From an uncultured Sterolibacterium sp. (lineage in GTDB: Bacteria; Pseudomonadota; Gammaproteobacteria; Burkholderiales; Rhodocyclaceae), in contig CAILCO010000005.1 in the NCBI GenBank assembly GCA_903832735.1, forward strand, positions 1 through 33,940: a DNA stretch of 33,940 bases. Direction: 5' to 3'. The notes below the pieces were generated by a model. It did no database searches. It was not told the origin of the DNA and saw only the letters and a program-made list of their open reading frames with translations. This document shows positions 23,741 to 33,001 of the stretch, one piece after another (position 1 is the stretch's first letter; each line of letters starts with the position of its first letter). The translations under genes were made by a program, and so were the position numbers.

Positions 23741-25003
23741 CTAAATGTGCCGGTCGTCGAGCGAGGCGACGTCGTCGAACTGGCGCTGATTGGACTCGTG
23801 GCGACGCTTGATCAGCAGCATCAGGCCGGCGACGCACAGGCCGAAGAGCACGACGATGGCGTAGATCGACAGCTGCGCCCTGATCATCACCGAATAGATG
23901 CCGGTCATGACGATGATCGACAGGTTCTCGTTGAAATTCTGCACCGCGATCGAGTGGCCGGCGCCCATCAGGATGTGGCCGCGATGCTGCAGCAGGGCAT
24001 TCATCGGCACCACGAAAAAGCCGGAGAGGATGCCGATCAGGATCAGCAGGGGCATGGCGATGGCCATGTCGCGGATGAAGACCATGGCGATCACGACGAG
24101 GCCCATGGCGATGCCCAGCGGTATCACCTTGACCGACTTCTTCAGGGTGATCATCTTGGCCGCCAGGGCGGCGCCGATCGCGACGCCGACCGCCACAACC
24201 CCCTGCATCATGCTCGCCTTGGAAAGCGAGAGCCCCATCGCCACCCTGGCCCACTCGATGACGATGAACTGCAGCGTCGCGCCGGCACCCCAGAACAGCG
24301 TCGTCACCGCCAGCGATATCTGGCCGAGCTTGTCGCGCCAGAGCAGCTTCAGGCTGTGGTTGAAGTCGTGCAGCAGATATAGTGGATTTTTTTTCAGCAC
24401 CTTGTGATCGACGCCGGTGTCCGGGATGTACAGATTGAACAGCGCAGCGATCAGGTAGATGGCGCCGATCACCGTCAGGTTCATTTCGGCGATGGTATCG
24501 ATGCCGGTGTCGATGTAGGGGAAGTCGAAGGCGAGCAGGGAGTGGGCAATATCCGGTCTGACCAGCATGCCGCCCAGTACCGTGCCGAGGATGATGGCGA
24601 TCACCGTCAGGCCCTCGATCCAGCCGTTGGCGACGACCAGCAGCCGATGCGGCAGGTATTCGGTGAGGATGCCGTATTTGGCCGGCGAATAGGCGGCGGC
24701 GCCCAGGCCGACGACGGCGTAAGCGATCAGCGGATGGATATCGAAGAACATCAGGGCGCAGCCGAGGATCTTGATGCCGTTGCTGATGAACATTACCCGC
24801 CACTTCGGCATCGAGTCGGCGAAGGCGCCGACGAAGGCCGCCAGGGCCACGTAGGATACCGTGAAGAAGGTCTTCAGCAGCGGCTCGTAGCTCGACGGCG
24901 CATGCATGTCGCGGAGAATGGCGATAGCGGCGATGAGCAAGGCATTATCGGCGAGCGCGGAGAAGAACTGCGCTGCCATGATGACGTAGAAGCCGAAATT
25001 CAT
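23741..25003 (-). CDS. lplT: Lysophospholipid transporter LplT (MFS)
   Basis: This is a 420-aa inner-membrane protein with about 12 hydrophobic segments. Its start, MNFGFYVIMAAQFFSALADNALLIAA, closely resembles LplT; GLGAAAYSPAKYGILTEYLP and the later NALLQHRGHILMGAGHSIAVQNFNEN are family blocks. LplT flips lysophosphatidylethanolamine and related lipids inward for reacylation by Aas; no aas is in the window. The ATG at 25003 begins the conserved N-terminus; the upstream open frame is unsupported. The lplT / alr-radA neighbourhood recurs in betaproteobacteria. Confidence 0.93.
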   Translation of the reverse strand: MNFGFYVIMAAQFFSALADNALLIAAIAILRDMHAPSSYEPLLKTFFTVSYVALAAFVGAFADSMPKWRVMFISNGIKILGCALMFFDIHPLIAYAVVGLGAAAYSPAKYGILTEYLPHRLLVVANGWIEGLTVIAIILGTVLGGMLVRPDIAHSLLAFDFPYIDTGIDTIAEMNLTVIGAIYLIAALFNLYIPDTGVDHKVLKKNPLYLLHDFNHSLKLLWRDKLGQISLAVTTLFWGAGATLQFIVIEWARVAMGLSLSKASMMQGVVAVGVAIGAALAAKMITLKKSVKVIPLGIAMGLVVIAMVFIRDMAIAMPLLILIGILSGFFVVPMNALLQHRGHILMGAGHSIAVQNFNENLSIIVMTGIYSVMIRAQLSIYAIVVLFGLCVAGLMLLIKRRHESNQRQFDDVASLDDRHI

Positions 25004-25233
25004 CCGGTCGGAGGCGTGAGTCGTAATCGGAATTTTCCGGGTAATGGTGGTTTGCCTGGGCAAGGCTGACGGTTTATACCACGAACGGCGACCGCTTGTC
25101 TGGCCATGGCCTGTTGCACAGTTGCCGGCGCCCCAGAGCACCCCGGGGCGCCCGCGGCAGCATCCGACAGGCTATCTTATGAACCTCAATTGTGTTTGAA
25201 TATCAGGTCTTGCAACGAGAGGGGAGATGGTAA

Positions 25234-25524
25234 ATGGCGGACCGTAGGCTGCAGGTTTTTCATGCGCTGGCCAAGCGGCTTTCAGTCACCAAGACCGCCG
25301 ATGTCCTGTTCATGACCCGGCCCGCCGTCACTTGCCAGATCAAGCAACTCGAGGAACATTTTAACACCCGTCTGTTCGCTCGCGGCCAAGGCAAGATCGC
25401 GCTGACGCCGAAGCTGATCCGCACGCTGTCGCTGCTCGATGCGAAGGAAAAGCTCTGTTCCCGGTTGCTGGTCGCCTACGTTGCCTTTGCCGGGGCAAAG
25501 CTCAAACAGCTCTCGCTGAATTGA
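25234..25524 (+). pseudogene. Truncated LysR-type regulator (DNA-binding domain only)
   Basis: The 96-aa frame has a good ribosome-binding site (GGGGAG) and a clear LysR winged HTH (RRLQVFHALAKRLSVTKTADVLF...QIKQLEEHFNTRLF, residues ~4-50) up to GKIALTP (~54-60). The expected linker helix and the ~200-residue effector domain are missing. The last ~36 residues (KLIRTLSLLDAKEK...) do not match the family, and a stop follows 10 bp before alr. The likely origin is an internal deletion of a CbbR/CysB-like gene. It might still make a small DNA-binding protein, so the pseudogene label is an inference. Confidence 0.75.
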
Positions 25525-25534
25525 GTCGCCGGGC

Positions 25535-26626
25535 ATGACCCGCCCGATCAAGGCCACCATCGACCTCGCCGCGCTGCGCCACAACCACGGCGTGGCGCGC
25601 CGCCATGCCGGCGCCCGGCGCATCTGGAGCGTGATCAAGGCCAATGCCTACGGCCACGGTCTGCTCCGCGTCGCGCAAGGCCTGGCCGGCTCGGCCGACG
25701 GCTTCGCGCTGATCGAACTGGAGGGCGCCATCGCCCTGCGCCAGGCAGGTTTCAGGCAGCCCATCCTACTCCTCGAAGGCTGCTACGCCGCCGACGAGTT
25801 GCCACTGTTCGCGGAACATCTGCTGACCCCGACCATCCATTCGCTGGAGCAGGTATTGATGCTCCAGGCGGCGACCCTGTCGCGGCCGCTGCCGATCTAT
25901 CTCAAGCTCAACAGCGGCATGAACCGGCTCGGCCTGAATGCCGACCAGGTGCAACCCGCCCTGAGCGCGCTGGCCGCGTCGAAGCAGGTGGCCGGCGTGA
26001 CCCTGATGACGCACTACGCCGATGCCGACAGCGAGCGCGGCATCGCGGCGCAACTGGCGAGTTTCGAGGCGATGCGGGCCGGGCTGGCCGAACGCCATCC
26101 GGCGAGTCCCGCCAACTCCGCCGCGCTCCTGGCTTTTCCCGAGCATGGCGGCGACTGGGTGCGCCCCGGCATCATGCTCTATGGCGCCTCGCCGTTTCCG
26201 GAAATGCACAGTGCGGCGGCGCTCGGCCTCAAGCCGGTGATGACCCTGGAGAGCGAGCTGATCGCGGTGCGCGAGATTGCCCCGGGCGAACGCGTCGGCT
26301 ATGGCGGGATGTTCGTTGCCGGCCGGGCCATGAGGATAGGCGTGGTCGCCTGCGGCTATGCCGACGGCTACCCGCGGGCCGCCCCTACCGGCACGCCGGT
26401 GCAGGTCTGCGGCCGGCCCACGCGCACCCTGGGCCGGGTCTCGATGGACAAGCTGTGCGTCGATCTCACCGGCATTGCCGAGGCCGGGGTTGGCGCCAAG
26501 GTGCTGCTCTGGGGCGGCGATGGGCAGACCGGCCTGTCCGCAGACTTGGTGGCCGGCGCCGCGGGCACGGTGAGCTACGAACTGTTTTGCGCCCTGGCAT
26601 CCAGGGTGCCGGTGACGGAGCGCTGA
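25535..26626 (+). CDS. alr: Alanine racemase
   Basis: This is a 363-aa fold-type III PLP enzyme that makes D-alanine for peptidoglycan. The PLP lysine is K35 in VIKANAYGHG; KLNSGMNRLG, GERVGYGGMF (catalytic Tyr), GYADGYPR and RVSMDKLCVDL are standard. Length is normal. It starts 10 bp after the truncated LysR frame and its stop overlaps radA (TGATG), so alr-radA are co-translated. Confidence 0.97.
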   Translation: MTRPIKATIDLAALRHNHGVARRHAGARRIWSVIKANAYGHGLLRVAQGLAGSADGFALIELEGAIALRQAGFRQPILLLEGCYAADELPLFAEHLLTPTIHSLEQVLMLQAATLSRPLPIYLKLNSGMNRLGLNADQVQPALSALAASKQVAGVTLMTHYADADSERGIAAQLASFEAMRAGLAERHPASPANSAALLAFPEHGGDWVRPGIMLYGASPFPEMHSAAALGLKPVMTLESELIAVREIAPGERVGYGGMFVAGRAMRIGVVACGYADGYPRAAPTGTPVQVCGRPTRTLGRVSMDKLCVDLTGIAEAGVGAKVLLWGGDGQTGLSADLVAGAAGTVSYELFCALASRVPVTER

Positions 26627-27996
26627 TGGCCAAGGCAAAAAGCATTTATTCGTGCACCGAATGCGGCGCCGTCTCGCCCAAATGGCAGGGACAATGCCCC
26701 GGTTGCGCTCTCTGGAATACCCTGGTCGAGACCGTCGCCGAGGCTTCCGCCGCCACCAGCCGTTACGCCGGGTCCGGCGCCGCTAGCCGGCCGCAGCAAC
26801 TCTCGGAGATCCGTCCGCGCGAGGAGCCGCGCCTGCCTTCCGGGCTGGAGGAATTCGACCGGGTGCTCGGCGGCGGCCTGGTCGCCGGCGGGGTGGTGCT
26901 GATCGGCGGCGATCCGGGCATCGGCAAATCGACGCTGCTGCTCCAGGCCTTGGCCAAGATGGCGGCGGCGAAGCAGGTGGTGCTCTATGTCTCCGGCGAG
27001 GAGTCCGCCGAGCAGGTGGCGCTGCGCGCCAGACGCCTGCAGGTGCCCACCGAGGGCCTGGCGCTCCTGGCCGAAATCAGCCTGGAAAGAGTGCTCGCTA
27101 CCCTGGCCGGGCAGAAGCCGGCGGTGGCGGTGGCGGTGATCGATTCCATTCAGACGATGTACTCCGAGGCGCTGCAATCGGCGCCGGGTTCGGTGGCCCA
27201 GGTCAGGGAGTGCGCGGCGCAGCTGACGCGCTACGCCAAGCAGACCGGCACCGCGATCATCCTGGTCGGCCATGTCACCAAGGAGGGTGCGCTGGCCGGT
27301 CCGCGCGTGCTCGAGCATATCGTCGACACCGTGCTCTACTTCGAGGGCGATGCGCATTCCTCGTTCCGCCTGGTGCGCGCGGTCAAGAACCGTTTCGGCG
27401 CGGTCAATGAACTGGGCGTGTTTGCCATGACCGAACGAGGTCTGCGCGGCGTTTCCAATCCTTCCGCGCTGTTCCTGTCGCAACACCCTCAACCGGTCTC
27501 AGGTAGCTGCGTCATGGTCACCCAGGAGGGCACCAGACCGCTCCTGGTTGAGATCCAGGCGCTGGTCGATACCAGCCATAGCCCGAGCCCGAGAAGACTC
27601 ACTGTAGGCCTGGAACAGAACCGCCTGGCGATGCTCCTGGCGGTGCTGCACCGTCATGCCGGCCTGGTCTGCTTCGACCAGGATGTCTTCGTCAATGCCG
27701 TGGGCGGCGTGCGCATCGCCGAGCCGGCGGCCGACCTGGCGGTGCTGGCGGCGATAGTATCGTCTCTGCAAAACAAGCCGCTGCATTCTAAACTTATCGC
27801 ATTTGGGGAAGTCGGTCTGGCCGGCGAAATCCGCCCGGCCCCGCGCGGCCAGGAGCGCCTCAAGGAAGCCGCCAAGCTGGGCTTCACGCATGCCCTGATC
27901 CCCAAGGCCAACGCGCCGAAACAGGCCATCGCCGGACTCACCGTGGTCGCCGTCGAGCGCGTCGGCGCGGCCATCACCAAACTGTTCGAGTTTTGA
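26626..27996 (+). CDS. radA: DNA repair protein RadA (Sms)
   Basis: This is a 456-aa DnaB-type helicase-like recombination factor that drives branch migration. The N-terminal zinc finger has C10, C13, C24 and C27. Walker A is GGDPGIGKST (94-103), followed by the RecA-like core, the RadA-specific KNRFG (254-258) and a C-terminal Lon-protease-like domain with GLAGEIRP. It starts inside the alr stop and its own stop overlaps the TTG start of the permease (TTGA). Confidence 0.97.
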   Translation: MAKAKSIYSCTECGAVSPKWQGQCPGCALWNTLVETVAEASAATSRYAGSGAASRPQQLSEIRPREEPRLPSGLEEFDRVLGGGLVAGGVVLIGGDPGIGKSTLLLQALAKMAAAKQVVLYVSGEESAEQVALRARRLQVPTEGLALLAEISLERVLATLAGQKPAVAVAVIDSIQTMYSEALQSAPGSVAQVRECAAQLTRYAKQTGTAIILVGHVTKEGALAGPRVLEHIVDTVLYFEGDAHSSFRLVRAVKNRFGAVNELGVFAMTERGLRGVSNPSALFLSQHPQPVSGSCVMVTQEGTRPLLVEIQALVDTSHSPSPRRLTVGLEQNRLAMLLAVLHRHAGLVCFDQDVFVNAVGGVRIAEPAADLAVLAAIVSSLQNKPLHSKLIAFGEVGLAGEIRPAPRGQERLKEAAKLGFTHALIPKANAPKQAIAGLTVVAVERVGAAITKLFEF

Positions 27997-30500
27997 CCGT
28001 GGCCACCCTGCGCCTGATGCTACGCATGTTCTGGCGCGATGCCCGCGCCGGCGAACTGACGGTGCTCGGCCTGGCGCTGCTGGTGGCAGTGGCCAGCCTG
28101 ACCAGCGTCAGCTTTCTCTCCGACCGCGTCGGCCAGGCCCTGATCCGGGAGTCGCATCAACTCCTCGGCGGCGATCTGCTGCTCAGCGCCGACCATCCCT
28201 GGGGTCCGGATAGTCGCCGGGAGGCCGCGCGTCTCGGCCTGGCGCTGGTCGATAGCGTCACTTTCGCCAGCATGGTGAGTCGCGACGGCGCCAGCGAGTT
28301 GGCGGAAATCAAGGCGGTGGCGCCGGGCTATCCGCTGCGCGGCGCGCTGCGCCTGGCGCCCGGGCCTAATGTCGAGGATGCCGAGACCCGCGAGATCCCG
28401 GCGGCGGGAACGGTCTGGCTCGACGAGCGCCTCACCGCGGCCCTGGATGCCAACCCCGGCGAGTTCCTGACGCTGGGCAAAGGCCGCTACAAGGTCGGCG
28501 GGGTGCTGACCCTGGAGCCGGATCGCGGTGTGAATCTATGGGCCATCGCGCCGCGCCTGCTGATGAATTTCGCCGATCTCGCCGCCACCGGCCTGATCCA
28601 GCCCGGCAGCCGGGTGACCTATCGCCTGCATTTGGCCGGCCTGCCCGGACCGGTGGCGGCCTTCCGGAACTGGCAGTCGGCGCGACTGCAACGCGGCGAG
28701 CATCTCGAAGACCTTGCCAATGCTCGGCCGGAGATCCGCAACATGCTCGACCGCGCCCAGCGCTTCCTCAGCCTGGCCTCGCTGCTCGCCGTGGTGCTGG
28801 CGGCGGTGGCGGTGGGCTTTGCCGCGGACCGCTACATGCGTCGCCATCTCGACGGCTGCGCCGTGATGCGCTGTCTCGGCGCCAGCCAGGCGCAGGTGCT
28901 CTCAGTGCATGGCGGCGAATTCCTGCTCTTCGGCCTGGCCGCCACGCTGGCCGGCTGCGGCCTGGGTTACTGCGCGCAATGGCTGCTCCAGGGACTGCTT
29001 TCCGGACTGCTCGTGGTGAGCTTGCCGGCGCCCGGCTGGCTGCCCTGGGGGCAAGGTCTGCTGGTCGGGTTCACCCTGGTCGCCGGTTTCATCCTGCCGC
29101 CCCTGCTGCGTTTGCGCCGGGTGTCGACGCTGCGCGTGCTGCGCCGCGAATGGGCGCCGGGCGAGTCCTTGTCCTGGCTGGCCTATGTCTTCGGCTGCTC
29201 GGCGCTGGCCCTGCTGATGCTCTGGATCGCCGGCGACCTGCGCCTGGGCGGCATCGTGCTCGGCGGTTTCTCCGCAGCCTTGCTCGTCTATGCGCTGGCG
29301 GCGCGGTTGCTGCTCATGGCCGTCGGCCGTCTGGGCGCGGGGGCGGGCGCCGGCTGGCGCATCGGTCTGGCCAATCTGCGCCGCCACGGTACCGCCAGCG
29401 TGCTCCAGGCCACGGCACTGGCGCTGGGTCTGACCGCCTTGTTGCTGCTCACCGTGGCGCGCCAGGATCTGCTCGAGAGCTGGCGCCAGAAGATCCCGCC
29501 GGACGCCGCCAACCGCTTCGTGATCAATATTCAGCCGGCGCAGTTGCAGCCGCTGGCCGCCTATTTCGCGGCGCAGGGTCTGGCCCGGCCGAAGCTCGAA
29601 CCGATGGTGCGCGGCCGTCTGGTCATGGTCAATGGCCAGACGATAAGCCGTGCAAGCTTTGCCGACGAGCGCGCCCAGCGCCTGGTCGAGCGCGAGTTCA
29701 ATCTCTCCTGGAGCGCGGCCCTGCCCGATGGCAACAGCATCGCGGCCGGACGTTGGCACGGCGCGGGTTCGCTGGCGCAGCAGGCCGGGCGGGGCGAGTT
29801 CTCTGTGGAGCAGGGCCTGGCCGAGAGCCTGCATCTGGCGTTGGGCGACACGCTGGTCTACGAGATCGCCGGGGTGAAGCTGGCCGGCACGATCACGTCG
29901 CTGCGCCGCCTCGACTGGGATTCGATGCGCGTCAATTTTTTCGTCATCACGCCGCCCGGCATGCTCGAGAATTATCCGGCGAGCTACATCACCAGCTTCC
30001 ACCTGGCGCCGAACCAGGCGGGCTTCATCACCGGCCTGGTGCGGGCGTTTCCCAACCTCACGGTGATCGATGTCGCCACCCTGGTGCGTCAGTTGCAGGC
30101 GACCCTGGACCAGCTTGCCAAGGCCGTCCAGGTGGTCTTCGGCTTCGCGCTCCTGGCCGGTCTGATGGTGCTCTACGCGGCGCTCCAGGCGAGCCATGAT
30201 CAGCGCAGCGTCGAGTCGGCGTTGTTGCGTGCCCTGGGCGCCAGGAGCCGGCAGATCGGGGGCGCCCTGCTCGCCGAATTCCTGGCTCTGGGCGCGGTCG
30301 CCGGCCTGCTCGCCGGACTTGGCGCCGGTGCCATCAGTTGGGCGCTGGCGCACTTCGTCTTTCATCTCGACTACCGCCCCGCGCCGGCCTTGCTGCTCTT
30401 CGGCCTGATCGCCGGCAGCCTGGTCGTGGCCCTGGCCGGCTGGGCGGGCACGGCGCGAGTTCTGAAGCGTCCGGCGCTCCAGGCCTTGCGCGGCGATTAG
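27993..30500 (+). CDS. FtsX-like ABC transporter permease (YbbP/MacB-type, fused double FtsX)
   Basis: This is an 835-aa inner-membrane permease. One N-terminal TM helix (about 21-43) and a periplasmic domain (MacB_PCD-like, to ~250) lead to a first FtsX domain with several helices. A middle hydrophobic block with GWRIGLANLRRHGTASVLQ, a second periplasmic domain and a C-terminal FtsX domain follow. This matches YbbP, whose ATPase partner is YbbA; no ATPase gene is adjacent here. The start is TTG at 27993 (TTGA with radA) or GTG at 27999. Substrate unknown; relatives act in lipoprotein, peptide or envelope stress functions. Confidence 0.88.
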   Translation: MTVATLRLMLRMFWRDARAGELTVLGLALLVAVASLTSVSFLSDRVGQALIRESHQLLGGDLLLSADHPWGPDSRREAARLGLALVDSVTFASMVSRDGASELAEIKAVAPGYPLRGALRLAPGPNVEDAETREIPAAGTVWLDERLTAALDANPGEFLTLGKGRYKVGGVLTLEPDRGVNLWAIAPRLLMNFADLAATGLIQPGSRVTYRLHLAGLPGPVAAFRNWQSARLQRGEHLEDLANARPEIRNMLDRAQRFLSLASLLAVVLAAVAVGFAADRYMRRHLDGCAVMRCLGASQAQVLSVHGGEFLLFGLAATLAGCGLGYCAQWLLQGLLSGLLVVSLPAPGWLPWGQGLLVGFTLVAGFILPPLLRLRRVSTLRVLRREWAPGESLSWLAYVFGCSALALLMLWIAGDLRLGGIVLGGFSAALLVYALAARLLLMAVGRLGAGAGAGWRIGLANLRRHGTASVLQATALALGLTALLLLTVARQDLLESWRQKIPPDAANRFVINIQPAQLQPLAAYFAAQGLARPKLEPMVRGRLVMVNGQTISRASFADERAQRLVEREFNLSWSAALPDGNSIAAGRWHGAGSLAQQAGRGEFSVEQGLAESLHLALGDTLVYEIAGVKLAGTITSLRRLDWDSMRVNFFVITPPGMLENYPASYITSFHLAPNQAGFITGLVRAFPNLTVIDVATLVRQLQATLDQLAKAVQVVFGFALLAGLMVLYAALQASHDQRSVESALLRALGARSRQIGGALLAEFLALGAVAGLLAGLGAGAISWALAHFVFHLDYRPAPALLLFGLIAGSLVVALAGWAGTARVLKRPALQALRGD

Positions 30501-30501
30501 C

Positions 30502-30518
30502 ACCTGCTTCGCTGGCAC
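30502..30518. repeat. 17-bp repeat, copy 2 (first at 2977-2993)
   Basis: This is identical to the copy downstream of ppc and begins 2 bp after the permease stop codon. No inverted repeat capable of termination is built by it. Confidence 0.5.
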
Positions 30519-30552
30519 GGATTTCCTGCGTAGAATCGCGGCAAATCGCAAC

Positions 30553-32961
30553 ATGTCGTTCAAAGCGAAAACCATGCGCACATTTTCGATACGAACCCAT
30601 CTGCTGCTGCTCGTCCTGGCGATGTCCGTGCCGCTCGTGGTGGGTGTCGGGCTGAGCATCTATTCCGACATGGCGCAGACCATCGCCCATACCAAGACTT
30701 CGTTGCGCATGCTCGCCTATTCCATGGTCAGCAATACCGGTGGCAGGATCGACTATGCCCGCCAGACTATGCAGCGACTGGCGGCCCGGCCTCTGGTCAG
30801 GTTGGTCGATCCCGAACATTGCGATCCGGCCTTGGGAGAACTGCATAGCCTGACGCCGGGTTACACCAACGTCGTTTATACCAGTGTCGACGGTCTTGTG
30901 GTTTGCTCGGCCTTGCCGCAGCCCGGCGGCAAGCTGGCCTATGTCGGGGGGCGGCTGTCGTTCCAGAAGCTCATCAAGGAGCGGCGTTTCAACGTCGGCG
31001 AGCCGATCTTCGGCAAGATCACCGGCAAGTGGATCACCGTGCTCAGCGAACCGATCTGGAACGAGCGCCAGGAAATGGTCGGCGCGCTGCAACTGCCGAT
31101 CGATCTGAAAGCGCTCGACCCGAATATTCCCGAGCATCTGCTGCCCCCCGGCAGCCACTACGGTTTCGTCAGCAGCGACGGCGTGGTGATCTGGCGCAAT
31201 CATGACACCGAGGGGGTAATCGGTACCCGTCCCGCGTCGTCCTCGGCGAAGAAAGTGGTCGAGGTGCGCGACGGGGAGTTCGAGGGTCGCTCGACGGACG
31301 GCGTGAATCGTTACTTTGCCGTGGTGCCCATGGCGGAGATGGGCTGGATCGCTTACGTCGGGGTGCCGGTCGCGGAGGTGTATGCGGCGGCGCAGCAGCG
31401 CGCCATCAACGCCGCAACGATTGCGCTGGCGGCGATCGCCTTGCTGCTGGTCCTGGCCACGGCCATCGCCCGGCGCATCGCCAGACCGGTGGTCGAACTG
31501 GCCAGCGTGGCGCGCGCGGTGCACGGCGGCGACCTCGGGGTTCGGGCCGTGCTTGGAGGGCCTCGCGAGATCGCGGCAGTGGCGGCCGAATTCAATGCCA
31601 TGATCGCCGCCCAGCATCGCGACATGACCGCGCGCAAACTGGCGGAGGACGAGATCCGCCATCTGGCCTTCGAAGACCCGCTGACTCATTTGCCCAACCG
31701 TCGCCTGCTGCTCGACCGGCTGCAGCAGGCGCTGGCCTCCAGCGCCCGCAGCAATCGTCTCGGCGCGCTGCTGCTGATCGACCTGGACAACTTCAAGACC
31801 CTGAACGACACGCTAGGCCACGACAAGGGCGACCTGCTGCTGCAGCAGGTCGGTCAGCGGCTGGCCTGCTGCAGCCGCGAGGGCGATACCGTGGCCCGCC
31901 TGGGCGGCGACGAGTTCGTCGTGCTGCTCGAAGACCTGAGCGAGACTGCCGAGGAAGCGGCCACCCAAAGCGAAGCCGCGGGCGAGAAGATACTCGCCGC
32001 GCTGCGCCTGCCCTATCTGCTCGCCGGTTACGAGAATCGCAGCACGCCGAGCATCGGCGTCACCCTGTTTTCCGGCCATCAGAACTCCATCGAAGACCTG
32101 CTCAAGCAGGCAGATCTGGCGATGTACCAGGCCAAGACGGCAGGCCGCAACATGCTGCGCTTTTTCGATCCGGAGATGCGGGCCATCGTCGCCGAGCGTG
32201 CCGCTCTGGAGGTCGACCTGCGCGAGGCGGTGCGGCAGCAGCAGTTCATCGTTTACTACCAGCCGCAGGTGGACGGCAAAGGCGGCCTGAACGGTGCCGA
32301 GGCCCTGGTGCGCTGGCAACATCCGCGGCGCGGTCTGGTGCCTCCGCTGGAATTCATCGCCCTGGCTGAAGAAACCGGGCTGATCCTGCCCCTGGGCCAC
32401 TGGGTACTGGAAACCGCGTGCCGCCAACTGGCGCTATGGGCGCCTCAGCCGGCCATGGCGGAGCTCTCGCTGGCGGTGAATATCAGCGCCAGGCAGTTGC
32501 AGCAGCCGGACTTCGTGGCTCAGGTGCAAGCCGTCCTCGCCAGCACCGGCGCCAGGCCACAACGGCTCAAACTGGAGCTGACCGAGAGCCTGCTGGTGCA
32601 TGATGTGGAAGGCGTCGTCGCCAAGATGAGCGCCCTGAAGGAGCATGGCGTGGGCTTCTCTCTCGATGACTTCGGCACCGGCTACTCGTCGCTCTCCGCC
32701 TTGAAGCGGCTGCCCCTGGAACAGCTGAAGATCGACCAGAGTTTCGTCCGGGATATCCTCGTCGATGCCAACGATGCCGCCATCGCCAGAATGGTCATCG
32801 TCCTGGCCGAGAGCATGGGCCTGGCGGTTCTCGCCGAAGGGGTGGAAACAGCTGCGCAGCAGGACTTTCTCGCCAGTCAGGGTTGCCATGCCTATCAGGG
32901 CTATCTGTTCAGCCGTCCGCTGCCGATTGAAGAATTCGAGGAATTCGTGATCCGGGTTTGA
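30553..32961 (+). CDS. Membrane c-di-GMP signalling protein: Cache-type sensor, HAMP, GGDEF, EAL
   Basis: This is an 802-aa protein. TM1 is at about 16-36 and a periplasmic dCache-like sensor at 37-280, with TM2 at 285-306. HAMP (307-360) precedes GGDEF (365-540) and EAL (550-802). The cyclase signature GGDEF (451-455) is intact, with an inhibitory I-site RxxD at 442-445. The EAL domain keeps EALVRW (583-588), DDFGTGYSS (705-713) and EGVE (762-765). Both synthesis and hydrolysis of c-di-GMP look possible. ATG 30553 lacks a clear Shine-Dalgarno; ATG 30574 (KTMRTF) is an alternative. It appears to be monocistronic. Confidence 0.93.
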   Translation: MSFKAKTMRTFSIRTHLLLLVLAMSVPLVVGVGLSIYSDMAQTIAHTKTSLRMLAYSMVSNTGGRIDYARQTMQRLAARPLVRLVDPEHCDPALGELHSLTPGYTNVVYTSVDGLVVCSALPQPGGKLAYVGGRLSFQKLIKERRFNVGEPIFGKITGKWITVLSEPIWNERQEMVGALQLPIDLKALDPNIPEHLLPPGSHYGFVSSDGVVIWRNHDTEGVIGTRPASSSAKKVVEVRDGEFEGRSTDGVNRYFAVVPMAEMGWIAYVGVPVAEVYAAAQQRAINAATIALAAIALLLVLATAIARRIARPVVELASVARAVHGGDLGVRAVLGGPREIAAVAAEFNAMIAAQHRDMTARKLAEDEIRHLAFEDPLTHLPNRRLLLDRLQQALASSARSNRLGALLLIDLDNFKTLNDTLGHDKGDLLLQQVGQRLACCSREGDTVARLGGDEFVVLLEDLSETAEEAATQSEAAGEKILAALRLPYLLAGYENRSTPSIGVTLFSGHQNSIEDLLKQADLAMYQAKTAGRNMLRFFDPEMRAIVAERAALEVDLREAVRQQQFIVYYQPQVDGKGGLNGAEALVRWQHPRRGLVPPLEFIALAEETGLILPLGHWVLETACRQLALWAPQPAMAELSLAVNISARQLQQPDFVAQVQAVLASTGARPQRLKLELTESLLVHDVEGVVAKMSALKEHGVGFSLDDFGTGYSSLSALKRLPLEQLKIDQSFVRDILVDANDAAIARMVIVLAESMGLAVLAEGVETAAQQDFLASQGCHAYQGYLFSRPLPIEEFEEFVIRV

Positions 32962-32973
32962 GCGCTGCCGCGT

Positions 32974-33001
32974 TCAAGGCTCAAGGCTCAAGGCTCAAGG
33001 T
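32974..33001. repeat. Tandem heptanucleotide repeat, four units, overlapping the mobA stop
   Basis: TCAAGGC is repeated at 32974, 32981 and 32988, with a fourth unit TCAAGGT at 32995-33001. On the minus strand each unit holds a TGA, and the first one met is the mobA stop codon. The array fills the 33-bp gap between the convergent GGDEF/EAL and mobA genes. Confidence 0.85.
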
